Shown here: piece after piece, positions 19,281-28,788 of the stretch
Layout: the number at the start of each line of letters is the position of its first letter
How positions within the stretch are numbered: the stretch's first letter is position 1
Origin: Scheffersomyces stipitis CBS 6054
Taxonomy: Eukaryota > Ascomycota > Pichiomycetes > Serinales > Debaryomycetaceae
Reading direction: 5' to 3'
Length of the DNA: 64,000 bases
NCBI RefSeq assembly: GCF_000209165.1
Contig: NC_009045.1
Location: forward strand, 124,001 to 188,000
Translations under genes and position numbers: made by a program
Notes under the pieces: model-generated
Told to the model about the DNA's origin: nothing
Database searches by the model: none
The model's input: the letters and a program-made list of their open reading frames with translations, nothing else

Positions 19281-21062
19281 TCATGAACCATTAGGCAGAG
19301 CTTCCTTGCTTGTCGGGTTTTCATCTGTTCCATCCTTTTGGTTCATATTGCTGGTTGAAGTAGTATTCGGTGAGGCAGCGTTGCCTGCATTGGAAGTGGT
19401 AGAGCCTGACGAAGGAGATTGGCTTCTCTGGCTGGAACTAGATACATTGTTAGTATGATTGTATACAAATTTGACAATACAAATAATACTATCAATAGAT
19501 GCAATTGATGTCTCTCAAGAGATAATGATCAATAGCTCTCTATCAATAGTTTACTTGGAAGCAAAGTCTTGTACTTACTCTCGATGCAACCGCTTCGATA
19601 AGGGACGTTGTGGTGGCATGCCTATACGTTTTCCCAACCTATTAGCAGAGTTATCCGTGATGTTTGTCACTGGGTTCAACGGATTTACTCTTGTTGATGA
19701 AGGTCTATTAAGAGGGTTAGTTGAGTTTTGACTACCAGCTCGAGGGGCGAGACTCTCGGGCCTCCTCACTGGTGCTGACTTGGTTTGGTCTACCGTACGT
19801 CTCAAGTTTGGGGATGCGAAATTGGGATCAAACTGGGGTAACTTGGAAAGATCGCTGACTTTAGCCTGCACTAAATCGGCTCCTCTAGCACTGACGAACA
19901 CACTGAGGGCATGAGCAGGAATCGGCTCTTCCGTAGCACTGGGAACCACAGGTGTAGCTGGTGCAGCATTAGCTATTGCCTCTGAAGTCATAGGTTCGTC
20001 ATTAGTTCCGTCATCTACAATATTCAGCACGTTAGCATTCTTGTAATCGTCGTATCTTCTAGGCATGGAGTCTTCATCATTAAAATCGTCACTGAACAAA
20101 AACGAATCGTCTAGATCGTCTGGATCTCGAGATGGTGCGTTCATATTTGGTGCAGGTGTTGCAGCTGTAGTTTTATTACTAGCATCATTCGTATTTGTAG
20201 TTGAGTTATTCATAGGAGTACTTGTGAGCTGGTTGGAAGAAGTATTTCTCAGAATCTCATTCATACCATGATTCTGCTTAACTGAATTTATCTGGTTCCT
20301 ATTAGCATCTGGAGTTTTGCTTACAGATGAAGGATTAGGATTGGAGCTAAAAGCACCAGGCTGTACGAATTGTGCAGGTGTAGTATCCAGAATATTGACA
20401 GTCTTTTGTATGAGTTTTCTTTTCTCTCGTGCAACAAGACCCGGATCTCTATGGAAATCAGAATCTTCATATTCTCCCTTGGGCAACTGGACATTTTTGA
20501 TCTGCTTAATGATTGTACGGTCATACAAACAGTTTCCTAATACATTGCCAAAACAACGGAGACATCTTTTTATTCCGTCGGTAATGGCTTCCTTCTTACA
20601 TTTTTCAAAAGCCATAGCCTTGCTTTTAGCATTTTCAATATATCCATAACCGTAATCTTCATGATAAGTTCCATCTTTAAGAGTGACTCTGATTTGAGCT
20701 GTAAATCCCATCGAAAAACGTCCAGGGCCCCCTGACTCCAAAAAGTCTACTCTTTCACCAACGATCTCCGAATTCCATCCGTTGAATCCAAAAATCTCAT
20801 TGGCCAAGTTTAACGCTTTCCAACCCTCAATATATGACACTGTAGTTCCTCCGCCTCCTGGTCTAAAACTAACATATTCGGGGCCGAGAACCCGGTTCAA
20901 ATTCAGTTGGATTCGCTTTTCTTCTTCCTCTGCGTATGGAACAGGCTGGAAAGGTCTAGTGGTTCCTTTCGATTGGGGTTCAGATCTGTTCGATGTTGCT
21001 GATCTGGAATTCGCTCCATACTGGTTACTGGGGACGCGACTTGGATCTGGAGGATTGTTCAT
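19281..21062 (-). CDS. RAD52: Recombination mediator Rad52 (two exons)
   Basis: The spliced gene is complement(19281-19437 joined to 19579-21062), coding 546 residues. Residues about 40-195 are the Rad52 DNA-binding and annealing domain, nearly identical to the family, with NRVLGPEYVSFRPGGGG, the YIEGWKALNLANEIFGFNGW block and KKEAITDGIKRCLRCFGN. The middle is Asn/Ser-rich with an acidic DDLDDSFLFSDDF patch expected to bind RPA. FVSARGADLVQ resembles the FVTA Rad51-binding motif. Rad52 loads Rad51 on RPA-coated DNA and anneals single strands. Without splicing, exon 1 would stop two bases after the donor and end LHRE. Splicing replaces the last Glu with Asp495 and adds a 51-residue Ser/Thr/Asn/Gln-rich tail ending LPNGS. 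Confidence 0.92.
19438..19578 (-). other. RAD52 3'-proximal intron
   Basis: A 141-bp intron on the minus strand has donor GTAAGT (19578-19573), a perfect TACTAAC branch point (19455-19449) and acceptor TAG ending at 19438, 10 nt past the branch box. The donor G overlaps the last codon, so the in-frame TAA of the unspliced message lies inside the intron. The downstream frame stays open to a TGA at 19283-19281. Confidence 0.85.
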
Positions 21063-21503
21063 TTTTGATAGGTTTCAGACTTCTGTGAATTTGCAATTTT
21101 TTATCAATATGAACGAAAATATAATGGAGAATGGCGAATCTGATCAGTATCTATCAACTTCGAATTCAAATATGTATTAAACGATGGAATGTATGCTTAT
21201 CTACAAGAAGAACCAGAAGACTCATCCACAGTGGTGAAAAATTAAGGTAAATATTGATCTTACGTGTACGTTCATGTGCAGGATTTATAAATATATCTAT
21301 ACGCATCAATTTTAGTACGAAATATTGTATGGCAATTATATATTCTTCTCTTTGGACTCTGGATTTTGATTGAGTTTATAATTATTGAAGCTTTAATTTG
21401 GTGCAAGTATTGACACGCCATACCAGAACCTGCTCTCACAGTTTTGTCTTGTTATATCCTCTTTTCGACATTCTTTCACGCACTCACATAGAATGGTCTT
21501 CAT
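21063..21503. other. Divergent promoter RAD52 / small KVSF protein
   Basis: The 441 bp hold both promoters. No MCB element (ACGCGT) is visible upstream of RAD52. The right end holds a four-codon upstream frame described separately. Confidence 0.55.
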
Positions 21504-21507
21504 ATGA
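21493..21507 (+). promoter_or_regulatory. Four-codon uORF overlapping the next start
   Basis: ATG at 21493 opens M-V-F-I-stop, and its TGA (21505-21507) overlaps the ATG at 21504 as ATGA. This arrangement suits leaky scanning or termination-reinitiation. Whether the transcript starts upstream of 21493 is unknown. Confidence 0.5.
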
Positions 21508-21944
21508 CAATGAACTCTCCGAAAGGTAAATCGATATTGAAGAACGACGAGGAAGCGAGTCCTGTTGACTACGAGAGGTTTGAACGCGAGCTGCCTATGC
21601 GCGTGCGTCCATTTAATGACAGGAAACACGCAAAGTGTCGGCTTTTTATCACTTCTGATACCATGAAAGTCACTATTCGGCTTCCAGTGGAGGTTCTATT
21701 AGAGTTAAAACATGGTGTTTGCAAGCCTAAACCTCCGAGAGTTAAAGTTCAGCTTTCTGCGGAAAGAGAGAAACAAATTTCAGAGTATAAGACACTCTTG
21801 CTCAAGGAAGAAAGACAGAGAAGATATGAGCTGCGCTACGAACTGCTGGAAGCAGAAAGTCACAGCGAAAGCAGAGAAGACAATCCGTTTTTGGAGACTT
21901 CGGTTTCACCTTTGAAGTCAAAGAAAGTAAGTTTCCAAGTATAG
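21504..21944 (+). CDS. Small basic/acidic protein with C-terminal PP1-docking-like motif
   Basis: I do not recognise this 146-residue protein. It has a Lys/Ser-rich start (NSPKGKSILKND) and a conserved-looking middle (about 45-75) with alternating hydrophobic residues (KVTIRLPVEVLLELK). A highly charged helix rich in Glu, Arg and Tyr follows (80-120). The last seven residues, KKVSFQV, fit the RVxF docking motif for type 1 phosphatase, and two SP sites (SPVDY, SPLKS) are present. The start is either 21504 or the ATG two codons later (21510), which has the better -3 base (A). It lies between RAD52 and SME1. A Glc7-binding regulatory role is only inference. Confidence 0.7.
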   Translation: MTMNSPKGKSILKNDEEASPVDYERFERELPMRVRPFNDRKHAKCRLFITSDTMKVTIRLPVEVLLELKHGVCKPKPPRVKVQLSAEREKQISEYKTLLLKEERQRRYELRYELLEAESHSESREDNPFLETSVSPLKSKKVSFQV

Positions 21945-22203
21945 AAAAAGGTGTTAATTGTTGTATTGTACATATATTCATCAATCGTGGAATGCTAAAG
22001 GTAATATACAGAGTCGGGGCCCGATTGTTGACACCAGACTGAAAACGAGTATTAGTGAAGTGAGATAACTAAAAGAATCGCACGACCAACAAGATCGAGA
22101 AGGTTAAATCATACTACTGAAGTAGACCTAACTTTATTTTCTTGTTTGAAAAGAAATCAACGTTCCATCTTTATTACTTCATCTGAAGAACTTCATTTTG
22201 GGA

Positions 22204-22476
22204 CTAGACATCCAAACTGGAAATCAAAGTAATGTTGTCACCCTTCAATAGTATTCTGCCTAATTCCTCCTTGGACCCGTCCTTAGTGGAAATCTCTACG
22301 GCGTCGTCTATTACAATATTCATGAACTCATCAAACCCACGGATCTTGCCCTGTATTCTCAGCTGGGTTTGTTCGTAGAGCCAGATGGTAACTGGTGATT
22401 GTTGTTGCAAGTACTTGAAAATCAAGTTAATGGGAGGAAGCATCGACTTTTTGCCGGTAGCTTTGTGTGACGACAT
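22204..22476 (-). CDS. SME1: Small nuclear ribonucleoprotein SmE
   Basis: The 90-residue protein is a full-length Sm-fold subunit. The Sm1 motif carries WLYEQ and GFDEFMN, and the Sm2 motif carries [13 protein letters not shown], as in SmE of other eukaryotes. It forms the SmE-SmF-SmG subcomplex of the heptameric ring on U1, U2, U4 and U5 snRNAs and so acts in pre-mRNA splicing. Its 3' end is about 260 bp from that of the small upstream gene (convergent). Confidence 0.97.
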   Translation of the reverse strand: MSSHKATGKKSMLPPINLIFKYLQQQSPVTIWLYEQTQLRIQGKIRGFDEFMNIVIDDAVEISTKDGSKEELGRILLKGDNITLISSLDV

Positions 22477-22486
22477 TGTGATATGA

Positions 22487-22765
22487 ATGAATGTGATGCT
22501 AGAGAAGACAGATACTATCTTGATGAACTTGAATATTTCAGTCCATCATTGTCTAACTCAAATTTTGTATGGACTGTTTGGTCGTGCACGATGCAATATC
22601 AGTCACATGACTAGACCAAGTCTTGATATACCAGGAGTTGGTCATAGAAGTAGTATAGCGGCGGTGTTAGAAGATGAACTTATGAATAGGATAATGTTTG
22701 GGAAGACTACTCAGCTGGTAGATCTGGGACTGAAAATTCTGGACTCATGTAAAATGTATCAATAG
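22487..22765 (+). CDS. Doubtful 92-codon open frame
   Basis: An ATG-initiated frame starts 11 bp from the SME1 start codon on the other strand and runs 92 codons. The product has no recognised domain. Its position, entirely in the SME1 5' flank, argues for chance. It is listed only because its second half is not low in complexity. Confidence 0.15.
   Translation: MNVMLEKTDTILMNLNISVHHCLTQILYGLFGRARCNISHMTRPSLDIPGVGHRSSIAAVLEDELMNRIMFGKTTQLVDLGLKILDSCKMYQ
22603..22610. promoter_or_regulatory. TCACATGA E-box-like palindrome
   Basis: A near-palindromic TCACATGA lies 127 bp upstream of SME1. It belongs to a recurrent TCACRTGA family in this window that resembles Cbf1-type bHLH sites. Confidence 0.4.
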
Positions 22766-23108
22766 CAGAAAGTTATCTGTGCAAATATATATCTATTGTA
22801 GGCTGGATTTCTTTCATTGTGTATCTTTCAGCAATTCACAATGGTAATGTTAGATAAGAAGAATTCTATGTGAACCACATAAATTATCTATATATGTTTA
22901 GTATAGCTAGGGGAGACGTCTTCGTCAAAATTGATTTCTTTATCTGGCCAATTTTTCGCAATCATTTTTCCATACATATTTTGATTTATGGAAAATTACT
23001 ATACAGTTCCTTTATTTACCTTTCTTACATCTTTTTCTTTTATTCACGTTATAACTACTTCCAATACTCTTGCCTGGTTCTTCTATACATGATACACATC
23101 CGATCCAT

Positions 23109-24941
23109 ATGACGTTGCCAGAAGACTTGAAGTTGCTTTTTGTCCAGTGGCTCCAGGATCTCGCGGTGGAGGCAACTAACAAAGGCTCCAAGATGGCTCT
23201 TACCTACAATCGCGCTTTCATGAACGTGAAAAACCATCCCGAGCCAGTCAACGATCCAAAGACCTTGAAGCTGATACGATTTGTTGGCGACAAGACTGTA
23301 GTTCTCTTGACCACCAAGCTCAAAAAGTACTGCGAGCTGCTTGAAGTTGCCATGCCAAATGCATTTGCAGCTAATGAGTCCATCGTTGTTGCTAATAAAA
23401 GGAAATCTGATAGTTCAGGCTCAGAACCTGCTAAAAAACCACGCAAAAAAAGACCGTATGTTCCAAAGCATCGCTCAGGCGGTTTTGCTATCTTATTGGC
23501 ATTGTATCTCAGGGATCGCGTTCGGAACGGCCTTGGTCGTGAAGATATAGTCAAAGCTGCTACTCCATATTCCGACAAGTCATTTTCTTCCAATCCTGCT
23601 GCCAACGACTTCTACTCAGCTTGGAGCTCTATCAAAGTGCTCATGAACAACGACTTAGTGAGCTGCTCAGGAAGATCACCTAAGTTGTACTTTTTGACCG
23701 ACGAAGGTTTAGAGTTAGCACGGCAATTAAAAGACACAGAAGGCATGCATTCTTCGCCATTACGCCAGGAGCCAGATATATCATTTGACAACAAATTAAG
23801 AGTCACTCCGGATACCAGTAACATCCGCTTTCTGGACCCGTATAATTTGATTGATGTTGATGATATTGACGGATCGAATGCTGTAGAAAAGCTAGACATC
23901 ACTATAGATACTGTCCCCGGCATTTCTTCGTGTCCATTGAAGACAGGCTCACGATCTCTGACAGATGTGTCAGCGAAGCTCAGTATTGAAGCTTTACCGC
24001 ATGATTCTACAAATAGGATTTTTGATGGTACCAGGTATGACATTTGGACTCAAGATGAGGTCGAGGTGATTATCATCATTGACAGCAGAGAGGTGCGGTC
24101 ACTGCTGGAGCGAGATTTCTTTGAAAAACGATTGAGCTCGTTTGGTGTAAAATGCGAAGTCAGAGCTCTTTCTGTTGGAGATATTGTGTGGATAGCCAAA
24201 CACAAGAAAACAGGTAAAGAAGTAGTACTTAACCATATCTGTGAGCGGAAGAGAATTGACGACTTGGCCTTTTCCATACGAGATGGCCGTTTCCAGGAGC
24301 AGAAGAACCGGTTAAAAAAGACTGGAATGAAAAACTACTACTATTTAATCGAAGAAGCTGGCATGGGTGTAATGGACCGTGTTGCGGAGATGGCCGAATC
24401 CATACAAACTGCAATCTCTATGACGATAACAGTTTCCGACTTCTACTTAAGAAGATTCAAAGAGATTAATGAAACGGTTTCCTTTCTCGCGTCGCTTACA
24501 CAGGTAATTCAAAATAACCTTCTACGTGACAACACTAAGTTGGTTGTAATACGTGCTCAATCGCTAAAGAACCAAACTGAGTATACTGAACTTGTCATCA
24601 AGTTTCGAGACAAGTTTGAAACCCGAAACACCTCCTACGAGTGCGTCCACTATTATCCTGTTTTCCAGGAGCTTATGGGAAAATCGGTGACAACCGTGCG
24701 AGAAATGTTTATCGTCATGCTTATGAGTATTCGAGGTGTTTCCTTGGAACGAGCCATAGTGATCCAAAGAAGGTTCCCTACACCAAAGCTGTTGATAGAA
24801 TTTTATACTTCAGAACATGGTTCAGATACTGAAGAGGAAAAGAAAAGGTTACTTGAGTACGAATTTAGGAATGAAATTGGTAACAAAAAAATCGGCAAGG
24901 TTTGCCTGGAAAGAGTATATGATGCTTGGGGAAAGCAATAA
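23109..24941 (+). CDS. MUS81: Structure-selective endonuclease Mus81
   Basis: The 610-residue protein is the XPF-family catalytic subunit that works with Mms4/Eme1 to cut 3' flaps, stalled forks and nicked Holliday junctions. Residues 1-90 hold the N-terminal helix-hairpin-helix region, followed by a basic KKPRKKRP linker and a winged-helix segment (about 120-205). The nuclease domain starts near 320 and shows IIIIDSREVRSLLERDFF, GDIVW (357-361) and the metal-binding ERKRIDD (379-385), with DGRFQEQKNRL following. A C-terminal helix-hairpin-helix lies near 545-590. The ATG at 23109 begins MTLPEDLK; in-frame codons farther 5' include no ATG. Confidence 0.96.
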   Translation: MTLPEDLKLLFVQWLQDLAVEATNKGSKMALTYNRAFMNVKNHPEPVNDPKTLKLIRFVGDKTVVLLTTKLKKYCELLEVAMPNAFAANESIVVANKRKSDSSGSEPAKKPRKKRPYVPKHRSGGFAILLALYLRDRVRNGLGREDIVKAATPYSDKSFSSNPAANDFYSAWSSIKVLMNNDLVSCSGRSPKLYFLTDEGLELARQLKDTEGMHSSPLRQEPDISFDNKLRVTPDTSNIRFLDPYNLIDVDDIDGSNAVEKLDITIDTVPGISSCPLKTGSRSLTDVSAKLSIEALPHDSTNRIFDGTRYDIWTQDEVEVIIIIDSREVRSLLERDFFEKRLSSFGVKCEVRALSVGDIVWIAKHKKTGKEVVLNHICERKRIDDLAFSIRDGRFQEQKNRLKKTGMKNYYYLIEEAGMGVMDRVAEMAESIQTAISMTITVSDFYLRRFKEINETVSFLASLTQVIQNNLLRDNTKLVVIRAQSLKNQTEYTELVIKFRDKFETRNTSYECVHYYPVFQELMGKSVTTVREMFIVMLMSIRGVSLERAIVIQRRFPTPKLLIEFYTSEHGSDTEEEKKRLLEYEFRNEIGNKKIGKVCLERVYDAWGKQ

Positions 24942-25249
24942 ACAGCTACTAATACATGAAAATATACCCCATTGTCTACAATATGAGTATTTTCTAAAGA
25001 GTTTTTCTAAAGGAATAACGGAATATCATCTCAAAAATGGTTATTTTTCATAGATATCTACTTACAAAGCTCACAATAGAGTACCATATAGTTGTAGGCT
25101 AAATCGATGTGAAGATAACTCGTTCGCGCTACCAACTAAAATTTTGTATTTCAGCACGTGACCACTATTTTTTCGGCCAAATTTTTCACTTTAACTATAC
25201 AAGAATACTAGAATCATATTTCTTTATCTCCAGAAAACCGGTACAAGAT
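24942..25249. other. Intergenic MUS81 / PET123
   Basis: Tandem spacer of 308 bp. A CACGTG hexamer lies at 25155-25160, 90 bp before PET123, followed by T-rich sequence. No gene is seen. Confidence 0.55.
25155..25160. promoter_or_regulatory. CACGTG E-box upstream of PET123
   Basis: A perfect CACGTG palindrome within GCACGTGACC lies 90 bp upstream of the PET123 start. Cbf1-type factors bind CACGTG, and in CTG-clade yeasts Cbf1 has been tied to ribosomal and mitochondrial gene control. Use here is inferred. Confidence 0.5.
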
Positions 25250-26167
25250 ATGGGTAAGGGAGTTCTTAAGTACGGCGGCAAGTCAGGTATCTTGCCTAAG
25301 GTCCGTCCTGTGTTCAAACGCAATCCCATTCGTGCCAAAACTGCCTACGAAATCGAGAAGGAAGCTCACTTAGAACATGGTTTTGCTGAAGGTGTACCAT
25401 TGCCCAAGAAGACAGGTTTTGAGTTCCACCGTATCCAGCCAGAAAAGAAGGTAATAAGTGTTGAGGAGAGAATTAAGCTCAACATCGAAAGCAAGGCTCC
25501 TCAAAATGTAGACGAGCTGAAGTTGACTCAGGATCAGATATGGAAATTGAAAAGAGATGAAATTCGCCGTGACTATTTGAAACAGGCTTATTTGACAGAA
25601 GCTTCCAGATTAAAGAAGATTGACGAAATTGTTGCTCAGCAAGAAGAAAAGAAAAAGCACCAAACCGAGCTTGACGATTACGAAGAATCTGATGCCGTCA
25701 AGTTGACTTTGCCTACTGTAGATTCTTACTTGAAGGGACCTATAATGAGAAACAGAACTAAGGAAGAACAGCAGCTTGTAGAACAGCAGAGGTTGTTGAA
25801 CAGAAGAGTGAGAGAATTGGAAGTTGAAGAAAAGAGAGCGGACGATCTCTTGGACTTGTACCATGCTGCTGCCAACTTCATCACTACCGAAGAAGAGTTG
25901 GAGGCTGCTATCACGGAAGCATTCGAGGTCAACTTCTCCAAATTTGACTCCAGCCAGAATATAATAGAACAGAGACTTGCCAGTGCGGGTCCAGGTTATG
26001 CCACTGTCGATTATAACGAGAGGCTTATTACCGATCATGTATTGGGAGAAGTCAACGGCAAGCCTGGCTTGGCCACTGTCAAGGATACATTAAGTGGAGA
26101 AAAGGAGAGATTGAGTCGGGATGCACAAGTAGCCATTAACCAGGAGAGAACTGATGCTTCCAGCTAG
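25250..26167 (+). CDS. PET123: Mitochondrial small-subunit ribosomal protein mS26
   Basis: The 305-residue protein begins MGKGVLKYGGKSGILPK, almost matching the start of S. cerevisiae Pet123. It keeps the later features LRRDEIRRxxL-like helix, the LLRNRT-type segment before a coiled coil, and the LLDLYHAAANFITTEEEL block. Pet123/mS26 is a fungal-type small-subunit protein of the mitochondrial ribosome, linked to translational activators of COX mRNAs. Lys/Glu-rich coiled coil covers residues about 85-235. The ATG at 25250 was chosen from this homology; no upstream in-frame ATG gives a better start. Confidence 0.93.
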   Translation: MGKGVLKYGGKSGILPKVRPVFKRNPIRAKTAYEIEKEAHLEHGFAEGVPLPKKTGFEFHRIQPEKKVISVEERIKLNIESKAPQNVDELKLTQDQIWKLKRDEIRRDYLKQAYLTEASRLKKIDEIVAQQEEKKKHQTELDDYEESDAVKLTLPTVDSYLKGPIMRNRTKEEQQLVEQQRLLNRRVRELEVEEKRADDLLDLYHAAANFITTEEELEAAITEAFEVNFSKFDSSQNIIEQRLASAGPGYATVDYNERLITDHVLGEVNGKPGLATVKDTLSGEKERLSRDAQVAINQERTDASS

Positions 26168-26320
26168 ACATATATAGCATGTCATTTCCACTGTACATAG
26201 AATCGGAGACGATAATTTACATTACATATTTGAAACGATAGGTGTAGAATTTACCAGACAAGACTTTTCGAGCATTTGAACCCTCTGTCTGGATCATCTA
26301 CTCTGTATAGTTATAACTTT

Positions 26321-26351
26321 ATCACATGTGCTCGAACACCTGACTCCACTA
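26321..26351 (+). repeat. 31-bp imperfect direct repeat, copy 1
   Basis: This copy shares 26 of 31 bases with 26513-26543. Both begin ATCACATGT and contain ACACCTGACT. They lie 192 bp apart in the NDC1 promoter. Confidence 0.85.
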
Positions 26352-26512
26352 CTTCGGTAGAAGTAGTACTGAATTGTTGAGTATCCATGGAAATCTATCT
26401 GTTTCACACATATATATTAACTTCTCCTTCACACTTGGAGTAAGAGTAGAAAACTTGCCATACAGAACTCAACTTGGACTGTACATATCCTTTTTCTCTT
26501 ACTTTTTCGCGC

Positions 26513-26543
26513 ATCACATGTATTCGCACACCTGACTTCAATA
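26513..26543 (+). repeat. 31-bp imperfect direct repeat, copy 2
   Basis: Partner of 26321-26351, about 90 bp upstream of the NDC1 start codon. The shared CACATG core suggests a repeated transcription-factor site. Confidence 0.85.
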
Positions 26544-26633
26544 GGTAATAAGTTCAGTTCTTGAAATCATTGAAGATATTCAGCTTCACAAAATATCTTC
26601 CAATTCATTCACTTCACAAAACCAAGTTTCTCA

Positions 26634-28580
26634 ATGGCTACCTCCCCGACCAAGGCCAGCACGTACCAGTCGTACTATGGCAAGGTTCTGGCCAAACGGT
26701 TGCGTTATGTCCACAATATCAACATTCTCATTTCGCTTCTCATCTCAGTTTCATTAGCCATTCCTTACGGACATTTTTGGTGGAACTTGTTGCTCAGTTT
26801 GTTGTTTCGTGGACCTGTAATTTTCCTATCACTTTTGTTGATCAAACTGTCCAGAATGAAGTTCTCCACAGTCGAATACTCCAGTTACAAGACGTTGGGT
26901 TCTCAAATCTATAACAGCCTCTTTTCAGTGCAGTTTTTAAAAGTTTCGATTTTCTACGTCTTATCGTCGTACTTCATTCATTTCGTCTACATCTTCCAGC
27001 TTTCATTCAAGTACGACTATTACTTGTTGTCGAAAGAGTATCGCGTCAATCCACTCATCAACGACGAATGGATCTTCTATTGGTTCTACCCATTGTTCTT
27101 AGCCTTGTTCTACAGTGCGCACCATTCAGTTTTCCAAAGAAACAGGTTGGACTTCCGCTATGGGACATCCAAACTCAAGCCAGAGGATTCACTCTTAGCC
27201 CGTTGGCCCTCTTTGTTCGGTAATGCCGTGGCCTTGAATGTCTTTGTGGCCATCCTAGCTCCTGTGGCCTACTTAGTGGTCAAACCAATCATCTACAAGT
27301 CCAACATTCTCCTTATTCTTATCCTCGGCTTGGATACTTCCATTCCTCCATTCAATGTATCGTTCTCTACCCTCTTGAGCTTGTCGTTTCTCTCCTTTCA
27401 CATTCTTTTAGCTTGGGAGTTCGTTAACTATGCCTTCAACGTCTATGCTACTATTGGGTGCTTGGATGGAAAAAAACTTATCAGTACTTATAGTGCTGAT
27501 CCAATCAACACCTTGCTTTCGGGCTTGCGTAATGTAGATCCAGATCACCAGTTGAGCAGATTAACCGCATTCCAGGAATTGGCATATATAGCTACAACCA
27601 ACGACCCGGAGGGTGTCAAGTTGAGAACAGCTATCTACAATGCTCGTTCGAGAAGAGGCTTTATATGGCCAGCCATTTTGGACGAGTGTTCGTTGATAAT
27701 TAAGGAAACCACAGCAAGAGTCAACTACCGTACTACTTCGGATATGAAGGTTCTCAAACAGAACCAGTTGTCCATCAAAGAAGAATTGGGAAGTTTTTAC
27801 AGTTCCAGAAATGTTGAAGAAAGCGACCTCTTTGGTAACTCCGTTCTCGGAACTCCTACCAGCACTCCTCTGGTTCCAAGCAAACTAAAAAGCTATTCGG
27901 AACTTGAGCCAAAGAAGCCAGTAACTGCTTCTATTTGGGATAGCAAGTATGCAAAATTGGCCAATACCCAAATCGTTACACCCATAAAGTCCTTTTTAAT
28001 ATCTGTTTTAGACGTGGATGCAAACAAGAAGAACACCAATCCAATCATTGCAAAGTTGAGGCTGTTGTCTGAATCCATTTCGAAACAGTACACAATCTAC
28101 AACGAAAGATTCCTTTCTACTAATGTCGGGATCTTCTTTAGAACCACGTTGAAGAGGGACACCGAGTCCCGTGTTATCAATGCCGTCAACTTTGGAAATG
28201 CAGTAATAGCCATTTCCAACTTATTGATGCATTCCATCGAAGAAGACAAAAATGGCACAATCGGAAATAGCCACATCTGTGACGTGTTGAACTTGTTGGA
28301 AAAACCAATCAGAGCTACCAGCAACTATACCGATTTCTTGCCGGCATCGGTGTACTTGTCAGCAGTACAAAAGAGGGACAAGAGATTGACCAAGAGTCAC
28401 TTGATAGCTGTCTTACACGACTTGGCTATGAGTGAATTTTACCAGATTTGCATAAAGTTCAACTACAAGTTGAACGACTTGGTTTTAAACGCCAGGGCCT
28501 ACAAGTTGGCCAAGTGGGTCATCGACGTCGCTATAGCTGACCAACAACTGCATACCAACAGAGTTCCATTGTCTCTTTGA
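26634..28580 (+). CDS. NDC1: Nuclear pore and spindle-pole-body membrane protein Ndc1
   Basis: The 648-residue protein has six hydrophobic helices in its first 280 residues, then a long soluble domain, the layout of Ndc1. The diagnostic block after the last helix reads GCLDGKKLISTYS, DPINTLLSGL, then LTAFQELAYIATTND, matching yeast Ndc1. Ndc1 anchors nuclear pore complexes in the nuclear envelope and is needed to insert new spindle pole bodies. The C-terminal half ends in helical segments typical of the family. The gene converges on NHX1, with 208 bp between stop codons. Confidence 0.93.
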   Translation: MATSPTKASTYQSYYGKVLAKRLRYVHNINILISLLISVSLAIPYGHFWWNLLLSLLFRGPVIFLSLLLIKLSRMKFSTVEYSSYKTLGSQIYNSLFSVQFLKVSIFYVLSSYFIHFVYIFQLSFKYDYYLLSKEYRVNPLINDEWIFYWFYPLFLALFYSAHHSVFQRNRLDFRYGTSKLKPEDSLLARWPSLFGNAVALNVFVAILAPVAYLVVKPIIYKSNILLILILGLDTSIPPFNVSFSTLLSLSFLSFHILLAWEFVNYAFNVYATIGCLDGKKLISTYSADPINTLLSGLRNVDPDHQLSRLTAFQELAYIATTNDPEGVKLRTAIYNARSRRGFIWPAILDECSLIIKETTARVNYRTTSDMKVLKQNQLSIKEELGSFYSSRNVEESDLFGNSVLGTPTSTPLVPSKLKSYSELEPKKPVTASIWDSKYAKLANTQIVTPIKSFLISVLDVDANKKNTNPIIAKLRLLSESISKQYTIYNERFLSTNVGIFFRTTLKRDTESRVINAVNFGNAVIAISNLLMHSIEEDKNGTIGNSHICDVLNLLEKPIRATSNYTDFLPASVYLSAVQKRDKRLTKSHLIAVLHDLAMSEFYQICIKFNYKLNDLVLNARAYKLAKWVIDVAIADQQLHTNRVPLSL

Positions 28581-28788
28581 AACTATGCTGATGTACTATA
28601 ACTATATACCTTAATCAATACTCTAGTAACTTTATCATACACTGGAACATTTTGTAAGTATACAAATATTTATTAATGTTTAATGTATATTCTCTATTGT
28701 ACAAATGTAAGAACGAGCTGAAGCGACATTCCTGCTGATGGACATTCTGCCGTGTCTTGAATTGATGTGATGATACGTCACTTTCTAA

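Larger units (their letters stand above)
22477..23108. other. Divergent promoter SME1 / MUS81
   Basis: The 632 bp separate two divergent starts. They include a TCACATGA palindrome (22603-22610) and a 92-codon open frame (22487-22765) that I consider doubtful. The right half, before MUS81, is very T-rich. Confidence 0.55.
26168..26633. other. Intergenic PET123 / NDC1
   Basis: Tandem 466-bp spacer. It holds a 31-bp imperfect direct repeat (26321-26351 and 26513-26543), listed separately, and the NDC1 leader. Confidence 0.6.

Noticed and set aside
19491..19550. ATCAATAG repeats inside the RAD52 intron as a possible snoRNA
   Set aside because: No paired C and D boxes or H/ACA layout was found in the 141-bp intron.
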